Shown here piece after piece: positions 22,985 through 35,856 of a DNA stretch of 64,000 nt. The DNA is from Brienomyrus brachyistius (Eukaryota; Chordata; Actinopteri; Osteoglossiformes; Mormyridae): assembly GCF_023856365.1 (NCBI RefSeq), contig NC_064540.1, positions 11,781,691 through 11,845,690 of the forward strand, read 5' to 3'. Every line of letters begins with the position of its first letter. The first letter of the stretch is position 1. The translations under genes were made by a program, and so were the position numbers. A model generated the notes under the pieces. It had not been told where the DNA came from. It searched no databases and saw nothing but the letters and a program-made list of their open reading frames with translations.

Positions 22985-24861
22985 CTGTAACAGCCAATCA
23001 GAGCCAGGCTGCAGTCAGCGACGCTCGAAAAATGGCGGAAAACCATGCGCAGCTACCCTGAGAACACATGTAGTTAAGAATCACAGCCAACGCGCATACA
23101 CCGATCTGGGGGGCGGCAAGGTGTGGCCACGGCCCCCCTGGACTGAACCCAGGCCAACCCCCATCATATTTGTATTTTTGTGGTTAAATCAGACTTTGAT
23201 ATACTGATAGACTGGTAGTACTGCTAAGCTAAACATGTGCCATAGGGAGTAATGCAGAAGTTTGGGGATCTTAATGTAAGCTTTTTATCTTAACTGCAAG
23301 AAATTCGCATTTTAAATGTGTATTTGATAATTCCACCACTGCCTGAATTATAGACAAAATAGAGTTATAGCATTTAGGTACCTTAAATAGTCCCTTTTTT
23401 TTCTAGATGCCTTATATTAATATTTAAATTTATGTACCCCCCCCCCCCTAAATGACTTCTGCTCCCACCCTCACCACTGCCACTGGCTCCACCACTGCCA
23501 CTGGCTCCACCACTGCCACTGGCTCCACCACTGCCTCCGCGTCTATCATGTTTCACTGTTTCTCCCAGGAAGACGGGAGTCGTTTGAGTTGGAAAGTTTG
23601 CTGTCTTTTGGCACCTGACACCTGAACCAAAGGGCAGTTATCAGGCATAGCTGCCAGGTGTTTGTGCCGGTAAAATCGGTGTATTACTCACAACAATTTT
23701 AGTAATATTAGTAATATTTTCGGCAACTTACAGCAAATGTGTCTTTAGGAGAGTTTTTTCACTCTGGTGAACTGGCACATGAGCACTGGCACATATTCAG
23801 GAATAATGTGTCAAGATTTGTCGCTTTGATGCAGCCAAAGTAAAGCTTAGTCAGATGCTGAAATTTAGCAATTGCTTCTTGGAAGTGCTTGGCACACGAT
23901 TCAGCTGCACTTTGCATTTAGTCAGTTGGCACTTGGGCTTATTATTGAAAAGAAAAGCCATACAGTACATTCAACACTGACCAGCTATCAAAGCCAGAAG
24001 GGCAGAAAGACATGTACACCTCAGGTCTTCAAAAGCAGTCTGCAGAATCAGCAAGCAGCATCACCATGACATACGGATCATAAAATCACAGAGGAAAATA
24101 ATGAGAAGGAGGAGCTATAAAATAAGTCCCGAAAAGCAATATGGACATTCATGTTGACCATGCAATTTCAATTCAATCAAACAATAATCCATCCATCCTT
24201 TTCCTGTTCACAAAGGTTTACAGATTAGTGTATCTGTATAGATTAGCAATCATTGTTCTTGTGAATTTTGTGGTAGAAGCAAATCATCTTTACATATGTG
24301 CCACCCCTCCCCCCATAAAAAATGGAAGTAAAAAATGCGAGACAGCAGTAAGTTATGACTCAGACCATTCCGTTTGTGTAACCCCATCACCATGTCCCTA
24401 ACCCCAGGCAAATGGACGGCTGTGGTAGTGCTGTAACTGCACATCCTGTCAAAACGTGCCACTAAATCTAATCCCGCGCAACACTTGTAGCATTCAATTA
24501 ATTTCAAACAGCCTACTCATCATGAAACTAGACAAAACTGCTCAGGAATGATCAGTAACCAAAGTTTATTACTGATCGATGCTTTGATGATGATCATCCG
24601 CAATCGTAAAGCGCTGCGGAATTTATTTATGCAAAATTTAATTGACGGGTGGAAAGTGCTGGGTCATTTTCCGTTATGAGTAACTGAAACATATGTATTA
24701 TCATTCATTGCACGAATGTTGACACATCTGTCGGATTGCTGACTGATGGGTTCATACAGATACACATTCAGACGGAGGGGTAACCGAGACAGGGGATTAT
24801 AATGAGGAACTCGTGAAGCATAAAGAGGACAAATAGATGCATGGATGGATGATGCGCTTAC
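22985..24861. other. Proposed nrsn2 5' intron; no other gene
   Basis: Contains the 18-bp repeat at 23474-23536 and otherwise unrecognised AT-rich DNA. It is an intron only if the noncoding exon at 24862 is real. Confidence 0.4.
23474..23536 (+). repeat. 18-bp tandem repeat
   Basis: About 3.5 copies of CCACTGCCACTGGCTCCA, upstream of nrsn2 coding exon 1 in its proposed 5' intron. A C-run lies just before it (about 23438-23450). No coding function is suggested. Confidence 0.85.
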
Positions 24862-25100
24862 CTGTGAATTGAGATGTTGTTCTCTGTCGCGTCGCAGGCA
24901 GTCTGTGTATCTAGACAAACACGCCTTTCTGGCTATCAGACTAGGCGAAGCTGGAGAGAAAAAACCGAGATCCGGCGTTATTCACTCCGGAGCACCGGAG
25001 CTGTCCGATACGCACAGCCTGTTTATGAGTGCTGAAACGGGATGGACGTGGGAGAGAGAGACGGGAACACGAAAAGATCGCTGCAAACCTTTCGTTCAGT
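24862..25100 (-). other. Putative nrsn2 5' noncoding exon and CpG-richer promoter area
   Basis: Read on the minus strand, this stretch ends CAATTCACAG|GTAAGCGC, an excellent donor site at 24862/24861. Upstream (about 24890-25090) CpG dinucleotides are much more frequent than in the surrounding AT-rich DNA. Together these suggest a noncoding first exon about 1.9 kb upstream of the nrsn2 start codon. The 5' boundary is a guess; I see no clear TATA box. Confidence 0.45.
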
Positions 25101-26203
25101 TGCTCCTCAAGGTTATAGGATGGAGATCTGCCCACTGTTGGGGTTCAAACTAATCTGTGCACTGGCAAACAGCACTGCCTTGTACACATGGAGTGCTTGA
25201 AAGCTGTATAAGTTAATAAACAAGGCATCTATGGATAATAAATTAAAGCCATGCAGTAATTTCTTTTTTATTTGTAGAACTTCTGGTGTTTTGATTTGCA
25301 GGTAAGCGAATGGCAAATCTAGCTATAGCAACATATTAGTACAAAAGTGTAACTCTTGTGTTTTTCAGTTGCTTTTGATTAGTTGCGTAGATGTAGCGTG
25401 TTTGCTGGAGAAAAATACGCCATAACTTTCCGTAAAACTTAAATTCATGCTTATTATTCTCTCTGAAATATTCAAATTGAAGATCTCTCATTAATGAATC
25501 CCCCCAGAGAAAAGCACATTTCCTAGCTATATTACATAAAATGAACTCCATTGCTGAAAGAGCACACGTAAATTTATTTCTTAGCAAGATCCCCAAAATC
25601 ATACTGTAGACTGAGCAATAGTCCCCCATTGACTGAGTAAGGTAACATCTCCCACAGGTCATTTCTTGGTGACTCAGATCTGGTCCAGTGTTGTGTTGCT
25701 ATGGCACCACTCACGTTGGTTTAATTACAATCGGCAGTTGTGCACCTGTATATTACGGTGTAAAGTTTTGTCATACACTGTCTCTGTGCTTCAAGAGCAA
25801 CGCAGCTGCTTGTGATCAATATATAATTTAAACGTCGGTAGTAATTTATTACAATGCAGTAACTTATTTGCAATGATTCTTCAAGATCACGTCACCTAAA
25901 AAATTTGTCTTAAATAGTGCGGGATGCATCCAAACCTCAAACTACTTGTCCAGTGCTGGTACTCGTAACTAGTGACATGGTATATTGCAACAGCAATAAA
26001 GGGTTGAATAAAAACAAAACAAACAAAAACAGTACAGAGTAGTGAAGATCATTCAGCCAGTGCTAGGGTGCATAGGTCAGGGGGTCCCCTGGATGGGATA
26101 CCAGCCCATTACGGGCCAAATTAGAAGCCCAGTTCACCTGCACTCTGAACTCTGAACTGACCTTTGCCGGGGGAGACTCAAGCCCCTAGTCTGGTAAATA
26201 TGA

Positions 26204-26230
26204 GTTAGGGTTAGGGTCAGGGTTAGGGTT
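26204..26230 (+). repeat. Interstitial telomere-like (TTAGGG)n
   Basis: GTTAGGGTTAGGGTCAGGGT and GTTAGGGTT in series; one unit mutated. Confidence 0.8.
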
Positions 26231-27024
26231 CAGCCGCTGTTTCCTTGCTGGCAGCATAGTAAGAAACTCCACCCAGCTGAGCATATTTAAACCAAGAGAT
26301 CAGCCCAGTCAACCTGGGTTTTATTACCTGAGAGCATTTGTTGACTGGTAACCAACCATGGCCACCAAACCCAGCTGTCATCTATTGCTTTGTCTATCAG
26401 TAGGTTGCACATTAAAGAAAACCAAAAGATATACACTTAACAGTACAGTTCAATGGTGGGTCACACCGAGACAATGACAGGCTCAAATGAAATGTGAAAT
26501 ACATTTTCTTGTAAATTGCTAAGGAGCTGATGGGCTTTTAAAAAATAATTTCCTGTATTAATCACCTTGCTGCCTTCGTTCAGTCACAGATCAGCAATGT
26601 GGGGGTGTAAGGCGTGACTCAGAGCAGAGTCAGCTGCCCTTTCCAGACTCTCCTAGCAACAGGGACAGGGTGGGCTGTGGTGAGGCATTTCCTCAGCACA
26701 CACACGTACACCAGCACTAGGCCAGAAGGCGTCATCGCCATATCTGATGTGGCTTTGCGGAAAAAAAAATGTATTTCGTGATTTCCAGTTGGAGAACTGA
26801 TGAAGAAATTTGGCCAGGAAATTGCAATGTGTGGAAATGGAAATCAAATGTAATAATTCATTTCAAGAAAAAAAACATTGAGCAACATGTATAACAATAT
26901 CCTTCATTAAGAAAGTTATCAATTGGACATAGGAATCTAAATTTCCTTTAAATGTCAACTTTCATTGCATTTCGGAGCCTGATACTAAGATATATTCCAT
27001 CTTTTCATTTTTTGTATCTATTCA

Positions 27025-27290
27025 GGGTCACGGGGGATCCGGAGCCTATTCTAGAGGCTATGGGTGCAAGACAGGGAATAAACCAAGATGGGGTGCCAAC
27101 CTAACACAGGGCACACTCACACACCATTCATTCATTCATTCACAGTTATGGGATATTTGATAATATCTGGGAGGGGGGGGGGATTGGAGCCCCCAGTGGA
27201 ACATGAGGGGAACATGCAAACTCCACACACATGGAACCATGGCAGAGATTCAAACCCTGGTACCAAACACTGTGCCGTCTAGCCACCCCT
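27025..27290 (-). mobile_element. Diverged copy of the tRNA-head SINE, reverse
   Basis: Follows the inverted consensus: GGGTCACGGGGGATCCGGAG, CAGGGCACACTCACACACCA, GGAACATGCAAACTCCACAC, then an inverted B-box region (GAGATTCAAACCC). Contains a G-run and ATTC repeats. Confidence 0.7.
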
Positions 27291-28405
27291 GAGCTGTATT
27301 ATATTGCATTATTTTCGTGTCATTTTTAAGCGATCTATCTTTGAAAGCTCTCCAGTAACAGTCATTGCTAATCGGCTCTGACATGACCAATTGCCTCCCA
27401 GGTGAGTAATCATTAATCTGCCGCTGTAGTGACTGTGTTATTGTAGTGATTAAAGTGCCTACTCCTTGTTGATCTTCTCTTTACAAGGTGCTGTATCTCA
27501 TTAGTACTCAGCAAAGGGCGACAAGGAGTTTTTAGCACATCAGATTATAATTTATTTGCCATTTGTACAAAATTAGGCCACATAGAAATTCTTTAGATTT
27601 GCATATCCCATCATGCTCTCCACAGAGCCTTCCACATGTGAGAGTGAAGCGCGAGTCAGAGTAGAAGGTCAGTCATTCATGTGGTATCCATGGAGCAGTT
27701 GTCAGGGTTCAGGGTTGTGCTCTAGGGCCAGTACTGCGATTACTCCACCAACCATGGTGATCTACCACTCACAGGTACCTTAAATGCAGAATGGAGCTGG
27801 CAAGGTTTGGCAAATGTGTTTCTAGCAACTTCTCCTCTCCGGTGGTGATGGGGTTGGTCCCCATGGTGATGCCTCAGCCAGGAAATAGCCATTCTCTATG
27901 CAGACGTCTGGTTTGGGGCATTTTGGACAAGATGCAGTTGCTCACCCTCATGAAAACCTTCATTTACCCTCAGTCAGATTTTGGGTTCCAGTTCCTGGTT
28001 GTGTTAATTGGAGTGTGTTCCCCAGTCCCCAGCGTGCCTTTAAGTACTGTAATACTCTGCTGTGTTCCTCGCTTTAGTAGTTGCTCATGGTTTGTTAGAA
28101 AATTGTACTCATGGACTGTGGGGAAATTGAAATGTATGCTTTGGTTTCACTGGTTTAAAGTGTCTATTTAATGTCAATTTTGACTTAAGCCTTCAGAAAG
28201 TGAATTAGATTAATATTGCTCATTACCCCTTGATAAACGTATGTATGCCAAAGGCCGGCTCGATAGATTCCAGAGAAGTCTGTCAAATTTAACATTTAAT
28301 AGCTGTCATTCATTACTTATTTACCCAGACAAGTGCGCCATACCTAGTTATATTACACCTAATGAGCTATACTGATGAATCAGCACATTGAATGTATTCT
28401 AATAT

Positions 28406-28798
28406 ATGTGACCCTCCAGCACAAAACTGTACACTTGGGTCAAAAATTAGCAATTAGGATTATGGTATAATAGATGTGTTTGATATGTTCCTGTTACAAT
28501 TTTGTTATTAGATTTTTCATGAATATGTTGGTCTATATGTGATTGATATATGGTGTGAATTTCATTTTATTTGCCTGAAAAGTAATATGTGTTGCTAAGG
28601 AGTTTATATTGATCATCTTTGGGACCATTTTTCTCAAAAATGTGAAACTTCAAATTAGCATATCTTGATAATTTTTTGTCCGATTCTTAAAATTCAAGCA
28701 TCATTGGAAAGGATTTTTTGTGCTCTTTCATTTGATACCATGATCCTAATTTCTAATTTTTGACCCAAGTCTTCTCATTCCCTGTTCTGGGGTCCACC
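28406..28798. mobile_element. Fold-back MITE
   Basis: Long inverted repeats: left arm from 28433 (ACTTGGGTCAAAAATTAG, then AATTAGGATTATGGTAT) matches the reverse of the right arm ending at 28770 almost base for base. Weaker outer arms (TGTGACCCTCCAGCACA and the reverse of TGTTCTGGGGTCCAC) suggest ends near the stated limits. Noncoding; resembles a widespread fish MITE beginning TGTGACCCTGGACC. Confidence 0.72.
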
Positions 28799-29547
28799 TT
28801 AAGGCCGGTCTTGTTTCTCCCTGTTCATAAATTGTTGCAATCTATCTCCTAGTTCCTTGGTCACTAGACTGCAGTCCCCTGGCCAGCTGCTGTGTCCTGG
28901 TTTCTGGTTCCTGATACTCATTTCTTGTTTGGATTCCTGGTTCCCATCTTCTGTTCCTGCTCCCTTCCCCTCATTGGACTCTTGGTTCCTGTCTCTCTCC
29001 TCCATTGAGTTCACCACTTTTGTCCTGTTTTGTTCGCTAGGCCCACCAGCAGTCCATAGTCCTGTCAGTTGCCCGTTTCCTGTGACATTAGTGTGACATT
29101 AGAAGACCTGCTGGTTGGGACGTACAGTCCACATCACGATTGATCCCTGTCAGATACACAAACTCCCAGTGAAGATCCTCAGTATGAAATGGAAGGCGCT
29201 ACAACAACCTTGCCTCCATCAGATCCTCCCAACAAACTGGTCTAGAAACCCATGAGATTAATTTAAGAAGCTCCCTAGGATCCAGGGGCCACTTTGAAGA
29301 ACCTACAAGCTATCTGGTCAACAAACCCTTAACTTTTGTATGCTACAACAGTGTTAAAGGTTTTGCGCAAATCTCTCTATAAGAGTGCCAAGAAGAGAAA
29401 CTCTAAGAGAACGAGGCCAGACTGAGGTTCATCTAAAATATAAGGTTTCATGTTTTGATGACACCAAGATAGAAAAATCCAAAATTCAAACATGTAAAGA
29501 TCACCATTCCTGCACTAAAGATTGAAGGAGGTAGCATCTTTTAGAGC

Positions 29548-29670
29548 AGTGTTTCCCAACCCAGGCATTGCATGTTTCTGCTTTAAGCTGGCAGGGAGCA
29601 AAAGATGTGGATAGTCGGGCAGGGAGCTGGGAGGGAGCAAAAACTGGACCGTCTATGGGTCCAAGAACTG
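29548..29670. mobile_element. MITE-like fragment (CAGTGTTTCCCAACC end)
   Basis: Starts CAGTGTTTCCCAACCC and includes GGCAGGGAGCTGGGAGGGAG and GACCGTCTATGGGTCC. The same motifs in other order and orientation occur at 61358-61460. Short and decayed. Confidence 0.5.
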
Positions 29671-30129
29671 AATAGGGAGGGGTGTTTCTACAGTTTGTGA
29701 GGAGAGAGGGAAGGCAGAAGGGTTCTCAATGTAGACTGATTCTGGAAGAACACCTATCCTCTGTCAGGAAACTGAAACTGGGTGAGTAATTTACATCCCA
29801 ACGGAGCAATGACCCAAGTTACACTGCCAAGGCAACAGCACAGCAGTAAAGCTATAAAACGATAAACAGCCAGGGCTGGCCCTGTCTGAGCCCTCACATT
29901 AATCTGACAAAAACTCTGGGAGACCCGTTCACCAACAGTCCAACTGAAATCTCACTGTGCTTTCCTGGTTCTCTCCTGGCTAGTACTCCCAAAGTGTGCG
30001 TCCGGTACTATTGGATACTTACCCTGCAAGACTTTTGGACACAATTCAAGCAAAAAAGTGCTACTCCGTAGTTTTAACTTTTGGGGCATGTGTGCTCCTC
30101 CATCCATTTTCTGAAACTACTTGTCCTAT

Positions 30130-31660
30130 TAGGGACAGGTCTGTCCGCCATCAGAGGGCCTGCTATAGGGGCAGACACCCATTGACCAACTGTACAAGTT
30201 TTGGGAACCCTGCCATCAAAAGCATAACGATGGCAGGAGTTTAAATTTTCCCATTAAATTCAATGAGTGAATTCTGATTGGCTGCTGGAGGCTCCGGCCA
30301 CTTCCGCAGTCACTCATTAACCAACCGCAGTCGCTCATTAACCAACTGTGCAATGTTTTTGGATCCTGCCATTAAAAGTCTGAATTCTGATCGCATTACA
30401 CCGGTCTTATCTTCCCTTCATTGGCTACCAGTTAAGTCTTGGATTGACTATAAAATATTGCAGTTAACCTATACAGCACTGAATGGCCTTGCACCAGAAT
30501 ACCTTAGTGACCTGCTGACCCTCCACGCTGGCTTCGTTCTCAAGCCATGGGTTATCTGTTAGTGCCTAGTGTAGAAATAGCTACGGCAGGCTGCAGAGCT
30601 TTCTCCTATAGAGCTCCTCAGCTGTGGAATGGTCTGCCAGCGGATATGTGGGATTCAGGCTGACTCTCAATATTTAAGTCTAGACTAAAAACACACCGGT
30701 TTAGTTTAACTTATAGGGACACTAGCTGCCTATAGTGTGAGGTGTAGAGCTGGGTGGGGATCGGTGCCATTGACATTGGATAAACTGGACTGTCAGTGCT
30801 GTCACTCTAGCTTCACAATCCCTTGTGGAATCGGAGTGCTGACATTTCAGGGACTCCCTATACCTGCGTTCCCACCTGCCTCTCCCTCCTACTTATGCTG
30901 CCTTAGCCTTATCTACAGGAGCTTACACTTTGCACTTCATATTGCACTCACCTAGCTGTTAGCACTGCCTATAGACTCCCCTGCTTTGACTAATTGCACA
31001 TTTTATTTCTCCAGGCAGGGTGTGCTGCCTGGAGACCTCAATCTATCAGGATGTCCAGCACACCCTGCTACATGTGACGTCGCCACCACCAGTGACGTCC
31101 CTGCATCCAGCTCGCCGTTCTGCCTGTGTCATCTTCCATGTATGACTCACTGCCTTACCTCTGGTTGCCTGGTGATTGGAAGGAGAATCGGCACCGGCTT
31201 GTCATCACCTCCCTGCTCCCCGGTTATGTCTCAAATCTTATGATTTGGACAGCGTGACTTGGCACTTAACCATCTCTCCTATTTGACTCTCCCTGCCGGC
31301 CCCTGGAGGTTGGGCTCCCCCATTGAGTCTGGTCCCTCCCAAGGTTTCTTCCTCCTAGGGAGTTTTTCCTTGCCACTGTCGCCCATGGCTTACTCACTGG
31401 GGGCTTTGGGTGGGGATGCTGTAAAGCGCTTTGAGACAATGTAATGTTGTGATAATGCACTATACTGTACAAAAATAAATTTGTTGTTGTTGTTGAATTC
31501 TTATTGCCTGTTGGAGGCTCCACCCATTTTTTTTAACCTTGGATCCCAGTCACCCATTGACCTATTTGGCAAAGCCTGGGGACCCAGCCATCAAAAGTGT
31601 GACAATGGCAGCAGTTCAATTTTTTGTAGGATGGCAGATGACATAATTAACCAGAAATTT
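30130..31660 (+). repeat. Tandem repeat array of unknown family, split by an L2 insertion
   Basis: Units share CCATTGACCAACTGTACAAG-like starts, CCTGCCATCAAAAG, ATGGCAGGAGTT and TGAATTCTGATTGGCTGCTG then GAGGCTCC. They are seen near 30178, 30309 and again near 31549. The L2 element at 30392-31493 sits at the TGAATTCT site of one unit. Confidence 0.6.
30392..31493 (+). mobile_element. 5'-truncated L2-type LINE
   Basis: The 5' part codes the reverse transcriptase C-terminal region in pieces (TPVLSSLHWLPVKSWIDYKI, then LNGLAPEYLSDLL), which is typical of L2 elements. The 3' UTR shows CCTCCCAAGGTTTCTTCCTC, GGGAGTTTTTCCTTGCCACT, and GTAAAGCGCTTTGAGACAAT, ending AATAAATTTG(TTG)n. Flanks TGAATTCTGAT (30381-30391) and TGAATTCTTAT (31494-31504) are a near-perfect target duplication. 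Confidence 0.85.
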
Positions 31661-34540
31661 ATGACATAATTTATAGAGTTTCTAAATATCTATTTTCTGA
31701 TTGGATGAAATTCGATTGGATGCAGGGGAGGACCCTGGATCGTGGATGTCCACCAAATTTCCCCAGTTGCTTCAGTGTCAGCCCATGATTGTGTGAGAGG
31801 GGCAGCAGTTTAAAAATCTTCTCTGTATAAGTCAATGGGAAAAATGGGGTGTTCGGTGGGACCTTTCAAAATGATGGAGGGTGCGGGAGCCTATGACAGC
31901 ACACCCCAAACTCAGGACTATGGGATGAAAACGTGTGGAAGGTTTGATAGCTGTGCTCCTAAAGCTATAGGAGGAGAAGCATTTACAAGATTGGGAGCGG
32001 AGAAAACCAAAGACAATTTTTATTAAATTTTTATTCATTTATTAAGTCTAGACTTGCTCTTTAGATCTTTATGGTGTTTATATGTGCTTTAGGAATTTAT
32101 ACCTTATGCATAATATATTCTTATATGCACAATTAGAATCAGATGCTATATTAATGATTTTTATGTGCTATGAATAGCTATTAAATTATTTTACGATAAT
32201 TAGCAAAACAGCATCTCTAGGTATACTCTAATTATGTTAGGAGATTGGTTTAATACATCAGGTTTATTGAAAATAATTATGTTAAAATTGTATTATGCTT
32301 TGCCTTGATTGGTCAAACATATTGAAGCTACTATAGCAACTGCAGACAAATAAGCTAAATGCAGTAAGAACAGGTCCAGATTCACACACCTCATTACATT
32401 TGTTTCCACTTAGCCTCATGAATCTGAACGGCTGTTTCCCAGAACTTTAGAGGAAGATGAATAATTAATAATATTATTTTCAATTTAGTTTTCTAATGAT
32501 GTGCAGTTAAGCTGTGAAAGATGGACTTAAAAATAAGAAGCTTGCCTTCCTTGAAAGATTTTAATAAAGCAACATGGCTTCCTGTTTTGCTACGTGACAG
32601 ATGCTAGTGACACATACCGCGAAGAACTACTGAACGAATGCACTGCGGAGCTGCTTTACAGTATGAATGAATCAATATCTGACACCACAGATCCCTGCAT
32701 CTTTATTTTCATCTTACTCCCCCACAGTACAATTAATAATGTATGATAATGGAAAAACAGGAGTGTGGTTCTGATGTGGCGTCCCTCAGTAGGCAGCGCT
32801 GCGGCTTCACACCTGCAAGGCTGCAGTTTCAGTTCTTGCACATGCTCGGTGCCCGTGCCCTTTCCATGCTCTCCCTTTACATGACCTCTTCTGCTTCCCT
32901 CACAAACATCTGCAGTTTAGGCGAGTTAGTGCTGCTCTGTTACTTCCTGGAGTGGGTGTAATGCATGTTGTAAAACTGAATTCAAAATATGAAACTGAAC
33001 TGGGAGATAAATGAGATTTTAACACAAAAGTTACAAAATTATGCATAATCTATGAAATAGGTAGTGGCAGTCACTGCTAAAGAACTGCTGTTCGTATGCA
33101 GTCCTTTAGAGGGCACTATTGTCATAAGATGAAGATCAAAGATGCGGATGCTCAGCGTTTTAACTTAGTGTTACTGGCAGAGACGGGCTGGTAGGCAGGG
33201 CAACAGGGGTAGCTGCCCTGGGCCCGGGCCCCCCCAATGATGTCCAGGGCCCCCATCCAACTGCAAATCTCACATATATGCAAAACACTCCTGAGGATAA
33301 AGGCACGAACGTCATGCATATTATATGAACACATGACATGCTACTTTTTTCATTTTTATGTACACAATCTCATTATGGTGGAAGTCAACGCAAACAAATT
33401 TGGTACAATACTTAAAACAATTTGCAAATGTAATAGTTTTCAATGTTTTGTAGTCAAACGATGTTGTTGAGGTGGGCATTTAACAAAAAATGCCTGCTTG
33501 TGGAATTTGCTAACTGCTGCAGTGCATGATGGGTATGATATTTGGAGGCTACTTAAATTTCATCATCTGCAACTACTGCCCAGGACCAAGTAGCCACTGG
33601 CTACTGGAACCACAAAAACAAAATCATGATAGGAAACATTCATAATTAATTAGTGGAAGCATAAAACACATAAGAAAATGCATCCCATATTCTGAAACTG
33701 AAGCGTAACCTTTGTTAAATTTTGTTTGAATGCTCTTAAGTTACATCTTACACTGCTCTCTCATTTGATTCCAATTAGTTCTTCCTCCATTATACACTAA
33801 GTTTCACTCTTTTCAAGCCGTTTTCGAATCTGATGCCATCCCTTGTCTTTAGGGTTAGCTGAACTGTATAATGTAGCACCAGACTGAATGAGGCATCATG
33901 AGAGCAGCGAAGGATGAGCAGAATTGCTCGCACTCTTTATTGTAGTCCTGAACAGGACTGTAACAGGCACCAAACAAGTACCGAACATCCAAATACACCC
34001 AGCCGAAACACAAGGTAGTCAGATGCTGAAATGTAAGGTGAACACATAGTGAGACATTTATACAAGGTAAGAACACTTTAGGGTCGGACAGGGCACACCT
34101 GTACAAGATACAGGTAGACATACATGCCACCATCAGGGTGGTAACTATAGCCATAATAACAACAGTACAAGGGCTATTTACAATACACTGACACATGGCT
34201 ATATACACAAGCGCTGGCAAGGCATGCTGGGATGCGCAGATCTCACTGCCGGTACAATAATATTGGAAGTCTCCAATGATGACCAGTCACAGAACTCCAA
34301 GAACTTTGACACCATACAGAGCCACTGTTGCTGACCTGCTGAAGATGATCTAACAGAGGGCCCACCCAAAGTTCATCCATTAAATGAATCTTTTTGGCTT
34401 GGATGATGGTTAGCAAAACCAAGCAAGTTATTTAGCCTCAATAATTACATGATTACTTTAAGTTTCCTGTTCATTTGTTATCTTCAGTGCTGCCTTCATC
34501 ACATATACACATTGTTGTAGCATTGTTTATTTGCTGTTTA
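31661..34540. other. No gene recognised
   Basis: AT-rich. A 121-codon minus-strand open frame at 33855-34220 has hydrophobic stretches but no recognised family. A GGGCCC-rich patch lies at about 33215-33250. Confidence 0.45.
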
Positions 34541-34552
34541 ACAGCTTAAAAT

Positions 34553-34907
34553 CCATCCATCCATTTTCTTAACCGCTTATCCTACTGGGTCGCGGGGGGT
34601 CCGGAGCCTATCCCGGAAGCAATGGGCACGAGGCAGGGAACAACCCAGGATGGGGGGCCAGCCCATCGCAGGGCACACTCACACACCATTCACCCACACA
34701 CGCACACCTACGGGCAATTTAGTAACTTCAATTAGCCTCAGCATGTTTTTGGACTGTGGGGGGAAACCGGAGTACCCGGAGGAAACCCCACGACGACATG
34801 GGGAGAACATGCAAACTCCACACACATGTGACCCAGGCGGAGATTCGAACCCGGGTCCCAGAGGTGTGAGGCAACAGTGCTAACCACTGCACCACCATGC
34901 CGCCCCT
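34553..34907 (-). mobile_element. Full-length tRNA-head SINE, reverse, with 12-bp target duplication
   Basis: Reverse-oriented copy starting ATCCATCCATTTTC at the low-coordinate side and ending with the inverted A box (CCACTGCACCACCATGCCGC). Flanked by ACAGCTTAAAAT at 34541-34552 and 34908-34919. Close to the copies at 16192 and 37178, so recently inserted compared with the diverged copies. Confidence 0.88.
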
Positions 34908-35078
34908 ACAGCTTAAAATTCATGTCTAAAATATTTTTTATGATAAATCTCTATATATCTGTTAATCATTTGGGGTAAGTGACATTTTGAACTAATTATT
35001 CGCTTCTACATAATGCGGTACATTTTTAATGGAATATATGAATGAACTAGAAACTACACTTTAGCACAAAAATGGATT

Positions 35079-35290
35079 AATGTGGCAACCCGCTGGCCTC
35101 TCACCACCAGGGTTGTGGGTTTGAATCCTCCTCCCTTTGTGAGTGTGGAGTTTGAATATTTCCTCTAGGTTCTCTGGGATCCACCAAAGATGCCCAGTAA
35201 TTTGTACTGGCCTTTATGAATTATGTTTGTGCCCTGCCATAGACTGGCATCCTGCCAAGGGTCCAGCCCTGACTGGTACCCTGTGCTATG
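35079..35290 (+). mobile_element. Old SINE-related fragment
   Basis: GGTTGTGGGTTTGAATCCTC (B-box-like), GTGTGGAGTTTGAATATTTC and CTGCCATAGACTGGCATCCT follow the SINE order but are strongly diverged. Confidence 0.5.
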
Positions 35291-35417
35291 CGGGACGGTC
35301 ACCAGCCAGCCCGCCTGTAAATCTATCCCTACTGTATCAGGCAACACGTCTTAAGACCTCTGGGCCTGTACTTTGTATTTTTTATCTTCGTATTTCTACA
35401 GCTGGTGCCCCTGTGAA

Positions 35418-35419
<2 letters not shown>

Positions 35420-35489
<70 letters not shown>
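35420..35489 (+). repeat. (AT)n microsatellite
   Basis: About 35 AT units, adjoining (CA)n tracts of the next element. Confidence 0.95.
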
Positions 35490-35493
<4 letters not shown>

Positions 35494-35506
35494 AACACAG
35501 AAACAA

Positions 35507-35537
<31 letters not shown>

Positions 35538-35795
35538 CAAACACACACGCAGGTTTGTAATTATATCTTTCTGGGGACTCTCCATTCATTTCTATGGCGA
35601 AAACTCTAATCACAACATGACATCCTTAACCCCCACACAACTCTAATCTTAAATATAAGTAACCAGACAAAATATAAGTGTCTTAGCATGTTTATTTTTT
35701 TCATTGCAGTCACAGATTTTTATCAAATGGAATTTCCCCTTGTGGGTACCAAAACAATGGTCTCCACAATGTCAACATAACAGGTTTTTATCATG

Positions 35796-35854
<59 letters not shown>
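35490..35854 (+). mobile_element. CA-flanked GGGGAC repeat, copy 2
   Basis: (CA)n, GGTTTGTAATTATATCTTTC, TGGGGACTCTCCATTCATTT, then TCATTGCAGTCACAGATTTT and a final (CA)n at about 35797-35853. Same order as 17266-17628. Confidence 0.7.

Positions 35855-35856
<2 letters not shown>

Larger units (their letters stand above)
25101..28405. other. No gene recognised
   Basis: Start of the gene-poor interval between nrsn2 and sox12. Contains a telomere-like tract (26204-26230) and an old SINE copy (27025-27290). Confidence 0.45.

Noticed and set aside
33855..34220. 121-codon minus-strand frame with hydrophobic segments
   Set aside because: No recognisable domain, no splice or promoter context, and codon use typical of AT-rich noncoding DNA.
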